From positions 496,001 to 560,000 of the forward strand of contig JAMXBD010000170.1 of assembly GCA_024138025.1 (NCBI GenBank): 64,000 nt of DNA. Reading direction: 5' to 3'. The DNA comes from Combretum micranthum. Lineage: Eukaryota > Streptophyta > Magnoliopsida > Myrtales > Combretaceae. The translations under genes were made by a program, and so were the position numbers. A model generated the notes under the pieces. That model was not told where the DNA came from and did not search any database. It saw only the letters and a program-made list of their open reading frames with translations. Shown piece by piece: positions 23,831-34,892 of the stretch (within the stretch, counting starts at the first letter, position 1; each line of letters opens with the position of its first letter).

Positions 23831-24310
23831 CAAAAGAGCTGCTGAAAATCAAAAGGGAAAACAACCACAAAAATCTGATGAAGCTAATGTAGCCGAAGAC
23901 CACAGTGGTGGAGAACTTCTTGCTGCTTCTAATGAAGATCTTTACACAAGTGAGGAGTGGATTCTTGATTTTGGTTGTACTTTTCATACGTGTTCCAGTC
24001 GGGACTTGTTTTCAACATATGAAAAGATATCCAAAGGTATTGTCCTATTAGGTAATAATGCTTCTTGCAGAGTTGCAGGTATTGGTACCATCAAAATTAA
24101 AATGTTTGATAGAGTTTTCAAGACAATTGAAGATATGAGACATGTGCCTAACTTGAAAAGAAATTTGATTTCTTTGAGTACTCTTGATTCTAAAGGGTAC
24201 AAATACACAGGTGAAGGTGGAGTTCTGAAGATCAGTAAGAGATTTCTTGCAGTGATGAAGGGGAAGAAAAGAATGCTAATTTATATGTTTTGCAAGGTTC
24301 TATTGTCATA
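23830..24310 (+). pseudogene. copia protease and pre-integrase remnant
   Basis: The protease shows EEWILDFGCTFHTCSSRDLF, where the family has DSG; here the middle residue is phenylalanine, so the catalytic triplet is damaged. It continues with VLLGNNASCRVAGIGTI, MRHVPNLKRNLISLSTLDS and GYKYTGEGGVLKISK, the usual order of copia protease and the start of the pre-integrase region. The frame is open at 24006-24311. It then shifts into the short pre-integrase word SSLSHDEI near 24332-24355. The aspartic protease would mature the polyprotein; the altered active site and downstream deletion make this inactive. Confidence 0.88.
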
Positions 24311-24397
24311 GGTGATGCAATCGTCACTTCTTCTTTGTCACATGATGAGATTCACTATATGTCAATGGTTCCATATTCTAGTACTGTAGGATCTTGA
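24311..24397 (+). pseudogene. Deletion joint: pre-integrase fused to region before RNase H
   Basis: The word SLSHDEI of the pre-integrase domain is followed almost at once by YMSMVPYSSTVG, which in copia Pol lies after reverse transcriptase and just upstream of RNase H. Therefore integrase and reverse transcriptase have been removed with the joint near 24355. The copia reading continues to about 24397, where the Athila-like LTR takes over; the first bases of the two sequences are similar, so this border is uncertain by about 12 bp. Confidence 0.8.
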
Positions 24398-25004
24398 TAA
24401 AGACGGATTATACTCAAATTTTCATTGAACAAACCATGTTGAATTGTTATGGATTTTATAGAAATCACAAGGAATTGGTACTTAATTGTGTTAAATGTGA
24501 TATTTTAGATTTTTGAATCAAATACAAGCAATTTAAGAAGTTATATATGCAAGCTTAAGAATAAAGAAAATCAAAACCGGACTAAATTGGATCAAGACAG
24601 CTATATTTTCTACATCAGAACATCCAACACTAGTTAGGAAAGAGACAAAATCGCCGACCTTGAAAATAGAAAACATCAGCCTTTATTACAGAAAACAATC
24701 ACCGGTAAATTATGAGTTTACGTCACCAGCGTATGGCTGGCATAGGCTATCTATAGTAGCAAAAGCCTTAATACTGGCTTCTGGAAATTGAACGCCACTA
24801 GCTTACTCCATATGATTTCACTAGCGTTCGAACTTATCTACATCCACCGGCTTTTGGGAATCTTACGCCGTCAGCTTAGGGACGGCGTAGCTTGTGAACA
24901 GAATCGAAAACATTAACACCGCTTGCAACGCCGCTAGTCTTCTACAAGGAATTCATCTGTGTTTGATAATTTACATTAACACTGACTCCTGGAGGATCTA
25001 TGCT

Positions 25005-26930
25005 GCCGATCTACACAACTTTTAATAAGCAATTAGTAATTAATTTGTTTAGAATTTTATGAAAATTGCTAGAATTAGTACTTGGATTGTTTAAGTTCAT
25101 GTTTTAGGTCTAAATTGGAACAAAGGAAAGCATAACGAGGAAGTTTGAGCTGAAATTAAAAAATCTCAAGGGGTCCGTTGGCTTTTCTGGAGCATAAGGC
25201 GCTGGCGTATAGTCGGCCTAAAGGATGATCAGAATGTTAAACTTTAACAATGCCTCTAAGCTACCAACTTTTGGCCCAGCTATGAAGTGGAACAGATTCA
25301 AGAATTCAAAGGCCGGAAAAAAATTGCCCTATAAGTCACCGGCCTTTAGGCGGTGCATGCTGAAGATTAGTAACAAAAAATCAAGCACTGGCTCAACACT
25401 ACCAGTGTGGGAATACATGAAGGCTAGCTTCTGCAATTTTGTCCAACGCTAGCTTTCTGAGAATCAATGCCACCAGTGTTAAGACAGTATTGAATGCGAA
25501 CAGAATGCAATTTATTAAAGCCATTAAAAGCATAGCTGGCCTTGAAGTGGATCTGGTCGGCTTTTGATGTTTTTATCATATACCGGCATTTTAAACCCTA
25601 CACCGCCAGCTTTCAAGCAACGTAGGTCATCCACATAATCCAAATTGTTAAAGTCGAAGCCAAACTACCAGTGTTCAAGCATTGTAGGAATGTACACTGC
25701 CGTTAAGCCGCTGGCGTAGGAAGTGTAATTGCCGGCGTACGTTTTGTAATTGCAAAAATTAAATGAAACACCTGGAATTTTGCTTATATATTCTGGGGTT
25801 TCCTTCACAATAGGGACATTCGAAAATCATCAAAAAGAGAGAAAAAGAGAGTTTTAAATATGTTTAGTTTGTTTCTTCTTTAGAGCACTAAAACCCTAAT
25901 GTTCTAGCAACATAGAGGCGATTAGGGCTTAGATACAGTCAAGTAGTGCCTATATTTGTGGGATTATGGATATGGAGACATCATTTTATGGAAATGAATT
26001 AATTTTAATGTGTTTCTGTCCTTGTTTTATCATATATATATATATATATATATACTTGATTGTAGTTTGAGATGCTTGTTCATAGATTGTTATGAATATA
26101 CATGAATGATTCGATGAATTGATATATGAATCATGTTGATATTGATTTTGATTATTTGGGAATTTAGTTATCTTTCCTTGTAATCTGTTTAATATGTGCC
26201 TAATAAACATATATTAGATGGATAGGATTAGAGATACCCGGGAGGGATTTGATGTTCCATACAAGTAAAACTTAAGTTTTAGAAAAAAGATTTGTCATAG
26301 GGATATGCAAGTCTGTGATGAAATTTAAGAATTCACCGATCTTTATGCAGTTGGAATTACAAATTTAGGTCACTTGGTAGTGCTTAATTTGTAGTTTTAA
26401 CTAGAATAGTATTTTTTATGAGAGCAAATTATTATTACACAGTTAATCATAGATAAATTGCCTTGGCAGGATAGTTTATGCTATAATAGGATTTTTGCTA
26501 CTTTGGGATGTGGGCAATTTCTAGTGAATTTGATTAAATCCCAAATAATCAACTTCAAATATCAATTTGAAGCATGAGTTATTTCAAATGAGAATATAAA
26601 TGCATTATTCATATTTGTATCTGCATCTCCTAAACTTATATCCCTCGTTGTTGCTAGAATATAAGGTTTTAATCCTTAACAATCATTTGATAATTATTTT
26701 TTAGTCAATCACCATAGAGTAATTAAGAATCTGAAATTTGATAGCTTAGATTAGTGTAAGATTCAAATTCTAGTAATCAGCTATATAGCTCTCTATGAAT
26801 ACGACTTGGACTTACTAGATAATACTGCATTGTATTCGGTGATTTTGCTGACCGGTTAAGTATTGCATATGTGTCTGAAATTGAAAATTATTAGAGTATA
26901 ATAGGTATAAGTATTGCAGTTTCAGTGGTG
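25005..26930 (+). mobile_element. Athila/Tat-type LTR inserted in the 5' LTR
   Basis: The 3' LTR of the host element lacks this stretch. It has its own G/C-rich cluster (25160-25750, with GGCGCTGGCG, GTCACCGGCC and GCCGCTGGCGTAGG), then an AGAGAGAAAAAGAGAG and AAACCCTAA region, and near its end the words GAATACGACTTGGACTTAC and ATTCGGTGATTTTGC, which resemble the ends of Athila/Tat LTRs. No internal domains follow, so it is probably a solo LTR. The exact ends and target duplication cannot be fixed. Confidence 0.65.
26031..26055. repeat. TA microsatellite
   Basis: A run of TA units inside the inserted LTR, read directly. Confidence 0.9.
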
Positions 26931-28122
26931 GACAATGCACGGTATGCAAAACTTTAAAGTCGCCTCAACGCCACCTATTGCACCACTAGTGTAGAATGTA
27001 TGGAGAATTATCTGAAATCAATGAATGCAGACAATCCAAATTTTCTGCAGCACTGGTGTTGCAAGATACACTGAAAAATTCAATTTGAAACAACACTGAA
27101 AAATTCAATTTGAAAGCTGGCAGCGTTTTTGTTTTGGATATGAATTAATATTGTACATCGGCAGTTTATGCCACCGGTGTACATTGAGTAACTGTTGATG
27201 TATGTGTCCTGACTGTTGAAATTCCAAAATTGTTCTATAAGTTTGTGCGAGCAAATCTTGTTTGATTCATTCCTAGCCATTAGAAAACCCTATATTATAG
27301 AGAGAATTTTGTATGAGAATGAGTGGCTAAATCTTTTTTTTTTTTTCTAACCAAAGATTGTTACAAGACTTGGTTCTTCAAGAATTGTGAGATCAAATTG
27401 ATTTATCTTGTTTCTGTTTTTTTTGGATATTTGTGTATCCTCTAATATTTTGTTTTATTATCTTGTTTGGTTGATGCAAATTTGGATCTGTTTGTTTAAT
27501 TAGCAAGATGATAATTTGTCAATTAGAATATTAAATCTGTAATTGTTTAATTATTCTAATGTTTATGACATAGTAACATGATTGATTATGAAATAGACGA
27601 TTGATTATATTATGAGGATATATAATCTGATCTAATAGGTTAAGCGTTTGATTTGTTGGTCAGAATTGATTGTCTCTCTTGTTTTTCATGCTTTTGATAA
27701 ATTAAACCCCAAGAGCTTATTTAAGGTTGTTTAGCCAAAAAGGGAAATAATCAAAGAGCTTGTTTCGATTATCGATAAAGTAATGTTAGAGCTTGTTAAT
27801 AACCATAATGAATTTATCCAAGATAACCAACAGAGATTTTTGCATCAATGATCAATTGTGTGAACTGAGTTGTAATAATATCTTTGGTCAGAAATCCTTT
27901 ACTATTGAATTAATCCTTAAATTGTGTTTGCTTATTCTATATATAATTAGTTTTCTTTGAATTTCACAAAACCCCTCCCTCTCTTCTCTTCTTTATCTAA
28001 ATCTTTGAATAGAATTAGATTTCACCAATCTCTGTGGATCGACCCTACTCACTGCTATATACAAGTTGTATAAATTTTAAGAGTAGAATTATATTTGTTG
28101 GATTCGACAACCACCAAATTTT

Positions 28123-28140
28123 TGGCGCCATTGCTAGGGA
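28123..28140 (+). other. tRNA-Asp-type primer-binding site
   Basis: TGGCGCCATTGCTAGGGA differs from the standard Athila/Tat site TGGCGCCGTTGCCGGGGA at three positions, all transitions. It begins about 28 bp after the LTR end. Confidence 0.92.
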
Positions 28141-28172
28141 TTGGTGTTGACAATTTATTTCTATTTTCTTTT

Positions 28173-29150
28173 ATGACTCGTTCTTCTCATATGAGTGACC
28201 TTGAATTCGATCCAAAAATTGAGAAGACAACTAGAAAATTGCGAAAAGAAGCTAAATTGCATGCAAAACATGCCACTTCATCCTCATCTCTTGGATTGAA
28301 CCTCACCCTAGATTTAGTTGAATCATCCAGTGAGATTAAGAAGGAAGAATCTAAAATGGAAATCTAGGTTAATACACTTTCTACCCACATTTCATGTTTT
28401 GGAGAATGAAGATCCTCATAAGCATTTAAAGGAATTTCATGTGGTGTGTTCTAGTATGAGGCCACAAGGACTCTTTGAGGAGCAAATCAAGTTGCATGCT
28501 TTTCCATTTTCATTAAGGGATAGAGCAAAGGATTGGTTGTTTTATCTGCCTCCAGGTTCTATTACCACCTGGATAGATTTGGTCAAGTTGTTCTTGGATA
28601 AATTTTTCCTTGCCACTAGAGCCGCTGGTATTAGAAGGGAACTATGTGGAATTAAATACAGAGACACAGAGAACCTTCATGAGTAATGGGAGAGGTTCAA
28701 GCAACTGTGTGCGAGTTGTCCACAACATGGGATTTCATAACAACTTTTCATCCAATATTTTTATGAGGGATTGCTTCCTATGGAGAGGAAGATGATGGAT
28801 ACAGATAGCGGAGGTGGAATGTGGACAAAACCCTTGGCCAGGATAGGGAATTGATTTCTCTTATGCCTACAAATTCCCAACAATTTGGATTCTAACATGA
28901 TCCGTCAATAAGGAAGGTTAACGAGGTAAATGTTTCTCACCTTGAAAATCAAATTTCCAATCTAATCTCTCTTGTTCAGCAAATGGCTCTAGGAAATCAA
29001 TAATAGGTCAAAGCATGTAGGATATGTGCTGTTCCTAACCATGTCACTAATACGTACCCTACACTTCAAGGGGATACTCATGAACATGCCAATGCAATAG
29101 GAGGATTTCCAAGACTACCGCAGAAGAAACATGATCCTTATTGAAATATT
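28173..29150 (+). pseudogene. Athila-like gag remnant
   Basis: The first frame from the ATG at 28173 gives a basic N-terminus and stops at 28365. The conserved Gag core continues in another frame at 28366-28683: HAFPFSLRDRAKDWLFYLPP, SITTWIDLVKLFLDKFF and RRELCGIKYRD, the signature of Athila Gag. A stop precedes WERFKQLCASCP at 28684, and IQYFYEGLLPMERKMMD follows in a shifted frame. The knuckle at 29013-29060 reads CRICAVPNHVTNTY, with the final cysteine changed to tyrosine. The protein would form particles; this copy is inactive. Confidence 0.92.
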
Positions 29151-29510
29151 TACAATCTTGGATGGAAGAATCATCTTAATTTCAGCTATGGACCTAGAAA
29201 TTTCGAACAGAATCAGCCAAGTCTACAAAACCTAGCACCATAATTTTCTTCTTCAAGTTTAGGTATGTCTCTAGAAAAAATTGTTAAATCACTAGCTATT
29301 AACACAAAGCAATTTTAGGATGAGACAAAGCAAAGCATTCAAAACTTAGAGAATCAAATGGGCCAGCTTGCGTCCTCTGTGAGTAGGTTGTAATCTCAAG
29401 GTAAATTGCCTTCTCAGACTGTTACAAATCCAAAGCAAAGTGCTAATGCGATTACTTTGAGAAGTGGCAAGGAATTGTAGGAGTCCAACAAGAAGGCAAA
29501 CTGGGACAAA

Positions 29511-30540
29511 TTGAAGGAAGAAACTGAGAAAGAGGTAGTGGTCCCACACATTCAAAACAATCAAATTGGAGGACCTTCAGTTGAACCACCCAAGGCAATG
29601 GTGCTAACACCTCCTTTTCCTTCCAGATTAACAAGGTCTAAGAAAGAGGAGGAAGAAAAGGAGATTCTTGATACTTTTCATAAGGTTGAGAGAAATATTC
29701 CTTTACTTGATGCCATTAAACAAGTACTTCGATATGCGAAGTTCCTTTTAAAAGTGTGTACTAACAAGAAAAAGATGAAGGGAAATGAAAAGATAAGTGT
29801 AGGAGAAAAGCTATACTTCAGAGGAAGCTTCCTCCTTGATGCAAGGATCCGGGTATGTATACGATTGCTTGTAACATAGGAAATTTTGGAAGTGCACATG
29901 CCATGTGTGATTTAGGTGCTTCAATCAATTTTATGCTTCGGTTAGTTTATCAATCTCTAAATGTTGATCCATTAAAGGAGATAGGTGTGATTGTTCAACT
30001 TACTGATAGGTCTCACGAATATCCGGAAGGTGTCTTAGAAGATGTTCTAGTGCAAGTGAATAGATTAGTTTTCCCTGTTGATTTTTATGTTCTTGACATA
30101 AATATGATGATTCTCTTAATTCATCATTGATTTTGTTAGGTAGACCATTTCTTAAGACATCTAGAACGAAAATTGATGTTCATGATGGTACACTCACTAT
30201 GGAATTTGATAATGAGATTATTAAATTCAATATTTATGATGCCATGAAATATCCTAGTGATGTTTCTCTTGTTTTTGTCATGGATGTTATAGACCCATTA
30301 ACACAGAAAACATTTTATTTGATTGATAATGATAAGTTGGAGATTGCACTTGAAAGGAGTTTCACTATTAAGAAATTGAGAATGATTGAAAAGAAGTTTG
30401 TAATGCCTCTTGATTTGCAGGACATTGTGCATGAATTGGAATCACTTAAACCTTTAAGGTATGCTGTGTCTTACATTGAGTTGCCTTCCTCTAACACAAA
30501 ACTCTTTCCTTCTATTGTACAGGCATGGAGTTAGAGTTGA
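29511..30540 (+). pseudogene. Athila-like gag-pro linker and protease
   Basis: A lysine- and glutamate-rich linker has the PPFPSRL and ERNIPLLDAIKQV words that precede Athila protease. After a frameshift near 29850 the protease shows AMCDLGASINFML (29900-29940), with D-L-G in the active-site position normal for this lineage, then EDVLVQVNRLVFPVDFYVLD, and, in the next frame from 30127, ILLGRPFLKTSRTKIDVHDG. IKFNIYDAMKYPSD follows. Two frameshifts inside the domain inactivate it. The enzyme would process Gag-Pol. Confidence 0.9.
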
Positions 30541-31566
30541 AATCCTTACCAGATCATCTAAAGTACATATTTCTAGGAGGAAAGGAAACTCTTGCAGTGA
30601 TTGTCTCCAACAAACTGAGTGCTTTAGAAGAAGAAAAGCTGATTCGGGTGCTTAGAGAGTACAAAGAAGCCATTGGATGGACCATTACGAACATTAAAGG
30701 ATTGAGCCCTTCCACATGCATGCATAAGATCCTATTAGAGGAAAACTGTAATCCTTTAAGAGAAGTCTAGTGCCGTTTGAACTCGCCTATGATGGAAGTG
30801 GTAAAGAAAGAGATCTTGAAACTTCTTGATGTAGATGTGATCTATCCAATTTTTTTTATAGTAAATGGGTAAGTCCAATTCAAGTTGCACCTAAGAAATC
30901 AGGCTTAACTGTTATTGAAAATTATGATGGTGAGTTGGTACTTGTGTTCAAAATTGATGGATGGTTTGTGTTGACTATAGGAAGTTAAATGCATCCACTA
31001 GAAAAGATCATTTTCCTCTTCCTTTTATCGATCAGATGCTTGAGTGATTAGCTAGACATTCTCACTATTGTTGTCTTGATGGCTATTCAGGTTTTCATCA
31101 AATTCCAGTTGCACCTAAAGATCAAGAGAAGACTACCTTCACATGCCCATTTGGAACTTTTGCATATAAAAGGATGCCATTTAGACTTGGCAACGCCTCT
31201 GCCACATTTCAAAGGTGTATGGTTAATATCTTTTCAGATTATGTAGAAAACATTATAGAGGTTTTCATGAAAGGCTTTACTGTCTATGATGATACATTTG
31301 ACTCATGTCTTACTAACCTTACAAAAGTGCTTAAAAGATGCATAGAAACAAACCTTGTGCTAAATTATGAAAAATGCCATTTTACAGTTGATCAAGGTCT
31401 TATTCTAGGGCGTATTGTATCTTCTAGGGGACTTGAAATTGATAAAGCTATGATAGAAATGATTAAATACTTGCCTTACCCTGTAAGTATACAGGAAGTC
31501 CATTCTTTTCTTGGAAATGCAGGTTTTTATAGGCGCTTTATCAAAGATTGTTCCAAGATCACTTAG
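30540..31566 (+). pseudogene. Athila-like reverse transcriptase remnant
   Basis: The upstream part gives LPDHLKYIFLG, YKEAIGWTI and EVVKKEILKLLD. The polymerase follows with VDYRKLNAST, KDHFPLPFIDQML, LDGYSGFHQIP, TFTCPFGTFAYKRMPF and ATFQRCM. The catalytic word that reads FMDD in the family is FMKG here (near 31268), so both catalytic aspartates are gone. The thumb region continues with NLVLNYEKCHF, SSRGLEIDKAMIE and SFLGNAGFYRRFIKD. A frameshift lies near 30855, stops at 30768 and 31048, and the TAG at 31564 replaces a glutamine codon. The enzyme would copy the RNA into DNA. Confidence 0.93.
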
Positions 31567-32085
31567 CCCTTATGTAGATTGTTGCAGAAAGATGTGGCAT
31601 TTGAATTTGATGAAGCCTATAAGCATGCTTTTGGCAAGTTGAAGGAGAAGCTGAATTCTGCTCCAATTATTAAACCACCTGACTGGAACCTCCCTTTTGA
31701 GATCATGTGTGATGCAAGAAATTATGCAATTGTTGTTGTCCTAGGCCAAAGAGTTGGAAAAGCTCCTCATGTTATTTGTTATGCTTCAAGAACACTTGAC
31801 AGTGCATAATCCAACTATTCAACAACAGAGAAAGAACTTTTAGCTATTGTTTTTGCTTTAGAAAAATTCTATTCTTACTTACTTGGAACTAAAGTGATTA
31901 TGTATTTCGATCACATAGCAATTAAGTACCTGCTCTCAAAGAAGGAAGCGAAGCTAATGCTTATCAAATGGATGCTCTTATTATTAGAGTTTGACTTGGA
32001 GGTATGGGATAGGAAAGGAACAAAAAATTTGGTTGCAGACCACCTTAGTAGAATACCCACAAGTGAAGAGCCAGCTCTACTCTAA
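31567..32085 (+). pseudogene. Athila-like RNase H remnant
   Basis: The region continues directly from reverse transcriptase. FEIMCDARNYAIVVVLGQR contains the first catalytic aspartate of gypsy RNase H, followed by ICYASRTLD, a TAA at 31807 in place of a glutamine codon, [18 protein letters not shown] with the catalytic glutamate, and DHIAIKYLL with the DH pair. VADHLSRIP closes the domain. Only one stop breaks it, making this the best preserved domain of the element. Confidence 0.93.
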
Positions 32086-32236
32086 GACGATTTTCCAAAT
32101 GAGCATTTCTTTTCTATTCAAAAGACAATTATCTGGTATGTTGATATTGTTAACTATTTAGTTACTAGGACTTTTCCAAGTGATTTGTCTAGAGCTCAAA
32201 AAGAAAAAATCAAAAGTGATGCTAAATACTATGTTT

Positions 32237-33421
32237 AGGATGATCCCTATCTATGGAAAACATTAGAAGGTGCATTTCTCAAGAGGAAATTCTTTCTGTG
32301 TTGCAATTCTGTCATTCTTATGCACGTAGAGGACACTTTGGCCCAAAGAGAATGACTCACAAAGTATTAGAGTGTGGTTTGTTTTGGCCTTCTCTATTTC
32401 ATGATTCATATTTGTTTTGTAAGTCTTGTAAAAGATGTCAAAAGTTTAGAAATCTAGGATATAGAGATCAAATGCCACTTACCCCGATTCTTGTTTGCGA
32501 AATCTATGATGTATGGGGTATAGATTTCATGAGTCCTTTTCCTCCCTCATTTGGGAATGTTTACATTCTTCTTGCTATGGATTATGTTTCAAAATGGGTA
32601 GAAGCTAAAGCTACCCGAGCTAACAATGCTAAAGTTGTTGTAGATTTTGTCAAGTCTCATATTTTTGCTAGGTTTGAGATACCAAAAGCTCTCATCAGTG
32701 ACCATCGTACATTTTTGCAATAGAGTGGTTGAAGCTCTACTAAAGAAATACAAAGTCACACATTGCACTTCCATAACATATCATCCAGAGACATGGATTA
32801 ACTAAGGTGTCCAACTGAGAAATCAAGTCTATTCTTGAAAAGATTGTCAATCCGAACACGAAAGATTGGAGTACAAGATTTGATGATGCATTTTGGGCTT
32901 ATCATATAGCTTACAAGACTCTTGTTGGTATGTCTCCTTACTGTCTGGTATTTGGCAAACCATACCATCTTCCTTTTAAGTTAGAGCATAAGGCCTATTA
33001 GGCTGTGAACCAATGTAACATGAAAATGGATGAGGCAAGTGAACATAGAAAACTTCAATTGCAAGAACTTAAGGAGATCCGCCATGATACTTATGAAAAT
33101 TCCAAGATTCAAATGGAAAAGACAAAAACTTTTCATGACCAAATGATTTCAAGGAAAAACTTTCTTGTTGGTCAAAAACTTTTACTTTATCATTCTCGAT
33201 TAAAATTATTTTCTAGTAAATTGCGATCAAGGTGGGTAGGACCTTTTGTTGTCACTAACGTATTTCCTCACGGTACAGTTGAGATTCAAGACATTGAAAC
33301 TGGTAAAGTTTTTAAAGTTAATGGTCATCGCTTGAAACCTTTCTATGAAGTTCTTAAGTGTGTAATGTTGAAGAAACCAATTTGCAATGTCCTGATTACT
33401 AGTAAGAGTAGTTATGTCTAG
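32237..33421 (+). pseudogene. Athila-like integrase remnant
   Basis: The N-terminal zinc domain shows HSYARRGHFG and CKSCKRCQ. The core has WGIDFMSPFPPSFG with the first aspartate, DYVSKWVEAKA, and ALISDHRTF with the second. The stretch around the third catalytic residue (near 32778-32830) is TYHPETW followed by a stop, so the NGQxE word is lost. After a gap the tail continues with DWSTRFDDAFWAY, YKTLVGMSPY, VFGKPYHLPF and the open end 33005-33421 with [15 protein letters not shown] and [13 protein letters not shown] codon is TAG at 32236 and another at 32999. The enzyme would insert the DNA copy; this copy is inactive. Confidence 0.93.
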
Positions 33422-34892
33422 CCAAAGACATTAAAGAAAAGTGCTTCGTGGGAGGCAGCCCATGTTAAAAAAAAAAAAAAAAGGTTTTGTTTTCTTTGTT
33501 TTTCCCATTTCTTTGCTTCCAGGTTGGAAAATAGGAAGACACTCTCTCTTCTGATGAAAAGGGTTAGAATTCAAGCACTTCATATGATAAATCAAGGAAG
33601 TACCGTTATTCATTTTCTCTTATATATATGTATCTTTCTTGTCTTTGAGCTGAATTAGGTTCAGTGAGGACACTATACAGAATAAGTGTGGGGGAAGGGA
33701 TAAGATGATGTGGAGAATGGAGAATTAAATATTGTTGTCTACTGGTGTTTGAATTGTTATATTTGCATATAAGAGACATCTGATCTGAATTGTTGATCTA
33801 CACTTTGAATTGTTTATTCTTAAGCAGTATATTGGGCTAAATTTTTCAAAAATTTTCATAAATCTGGAGATTGTGCTAAATATCGTTGACAACATCTGAA
33901 AATGAAATTGACTTGCTTAAGTGTCTTACTCACCTACTGTTATGATTAGAATACTTGGTTAAAATTGAATAGTAAAATCTTTAAGGAATAAACTTACCTT
34001 GTATTTAGCTTTAGAATTGGAAATTTGAGAGTAAGTTGACTCCTTATGTGAAAAATAAACAGGTCTATTTCTAGGAAAAAGTTAGCATGTATATACTCCT
34101 TTGAGTTCTTTCTAAAGAGCTTTTCAATACTTAGTGAAAGAGGTTGATGAAACTTTTTACTTAGTGATTCTATACAAAAAAGTCTTAAAGTTGTGTTGCA
34201 ATTGAAAGAAAAGAAATGGAACAAGCATAGCCTCTACTCCACTAACTCGGGTAATTGAGTTATGAGTATCTAAACTTGAATGTTAAAGTGAGAAAGAGCT
34301 CGAAGGGGTCCTTTAAAACCTGGTCACTTGGGTGATGAGCTTGGGATATGCCAATTTAATGAACTCACTATAAAAAGAAGGGAGGAAAGACAAAATTTCA
34401 ATTTTTGAACTTTGAAAATATAGAAAGATGAAGGAAAAAATCTCCTAAAAAAAGACTAAGTGCTTATATGAAAAGAAAAAGAAAATGAATGCAAAAGCTC
34501 CTAGTGAAATAAGACTTATAATAAAAAGGGAGAAATCTAGGAAAAGAGTTGATACCACATGCTTTTACTCTGTGTTGCTAGAAGTATATACCTGCTAAAT
34601 GTCCAGTGAAGTTTGAATGGGTGTTTTTTCTTAGTAGATTAAGTATTTACTTTTGAACAGAAGAATCTTTTGCTAAACATGTGGATTAAAGTTTGTTTTA
34701 TTTAGGTTAGCCACTGAATTTTGATTTTGGTAATCTAATTGCATGTAATCAGTTTGGTTGGAGCAGTAGGCACTAGCAATGCAAGTCTTAATCTAAGAAA
34801 GATGCTTGAAGTTGAAAAGTGGAAATCATCACTCTTTATGATAGATTTCATGTGAGTTTTTATTTTGCTTAAGGATAAGTAAAGTTCAAGTG
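33422..34892 (+). other. Non-coding 3' region of Athila-like element
   Basis: After the last integrase codon come GCTTCGTGGGAGGCAGCCCA, a standard phrase downstream of Athila pol, a 17-base A run at 33466-33482, and AAGTGTGGGGGAAGGG at 33682-33697, a purine-rich tract typical of the end of this lineage. The remaining 1.2 kb has no long frame and no envelope-like membrane segment. Confidence 0.8.

Larger units (their letters stand above)
24385..28094 (+). repeat. 5' LTR of Athila-like element, with insertion
   Basis: It starts TGTAGGATCTTG and matches the 3' LTR from 34893 to about 35510 and again from 35520 to 36646. The extra 1.9 kb between about 25005 and 26930 is an insertion. G/C-rich words cluster at 24645-25010 and 26935-27180, for example CACCGCTTGCAACGCCGC and CATCCACCGGC. 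The right border is near the ATTATAT word at 28088-28094. Confidence 0.85.

Noticed and set aside
25986..26210. Minus-strand frame across a TA microsatellite
   Set aside because: It is a by-product of the microsatellite inside the inserted LTR; composition is low-complexity.
33422..34892. Envelope-like gene of the Athila-like element
   Set aside because: No frame long enough, and no signal or membrane segments between integrase and the 3' LTR.
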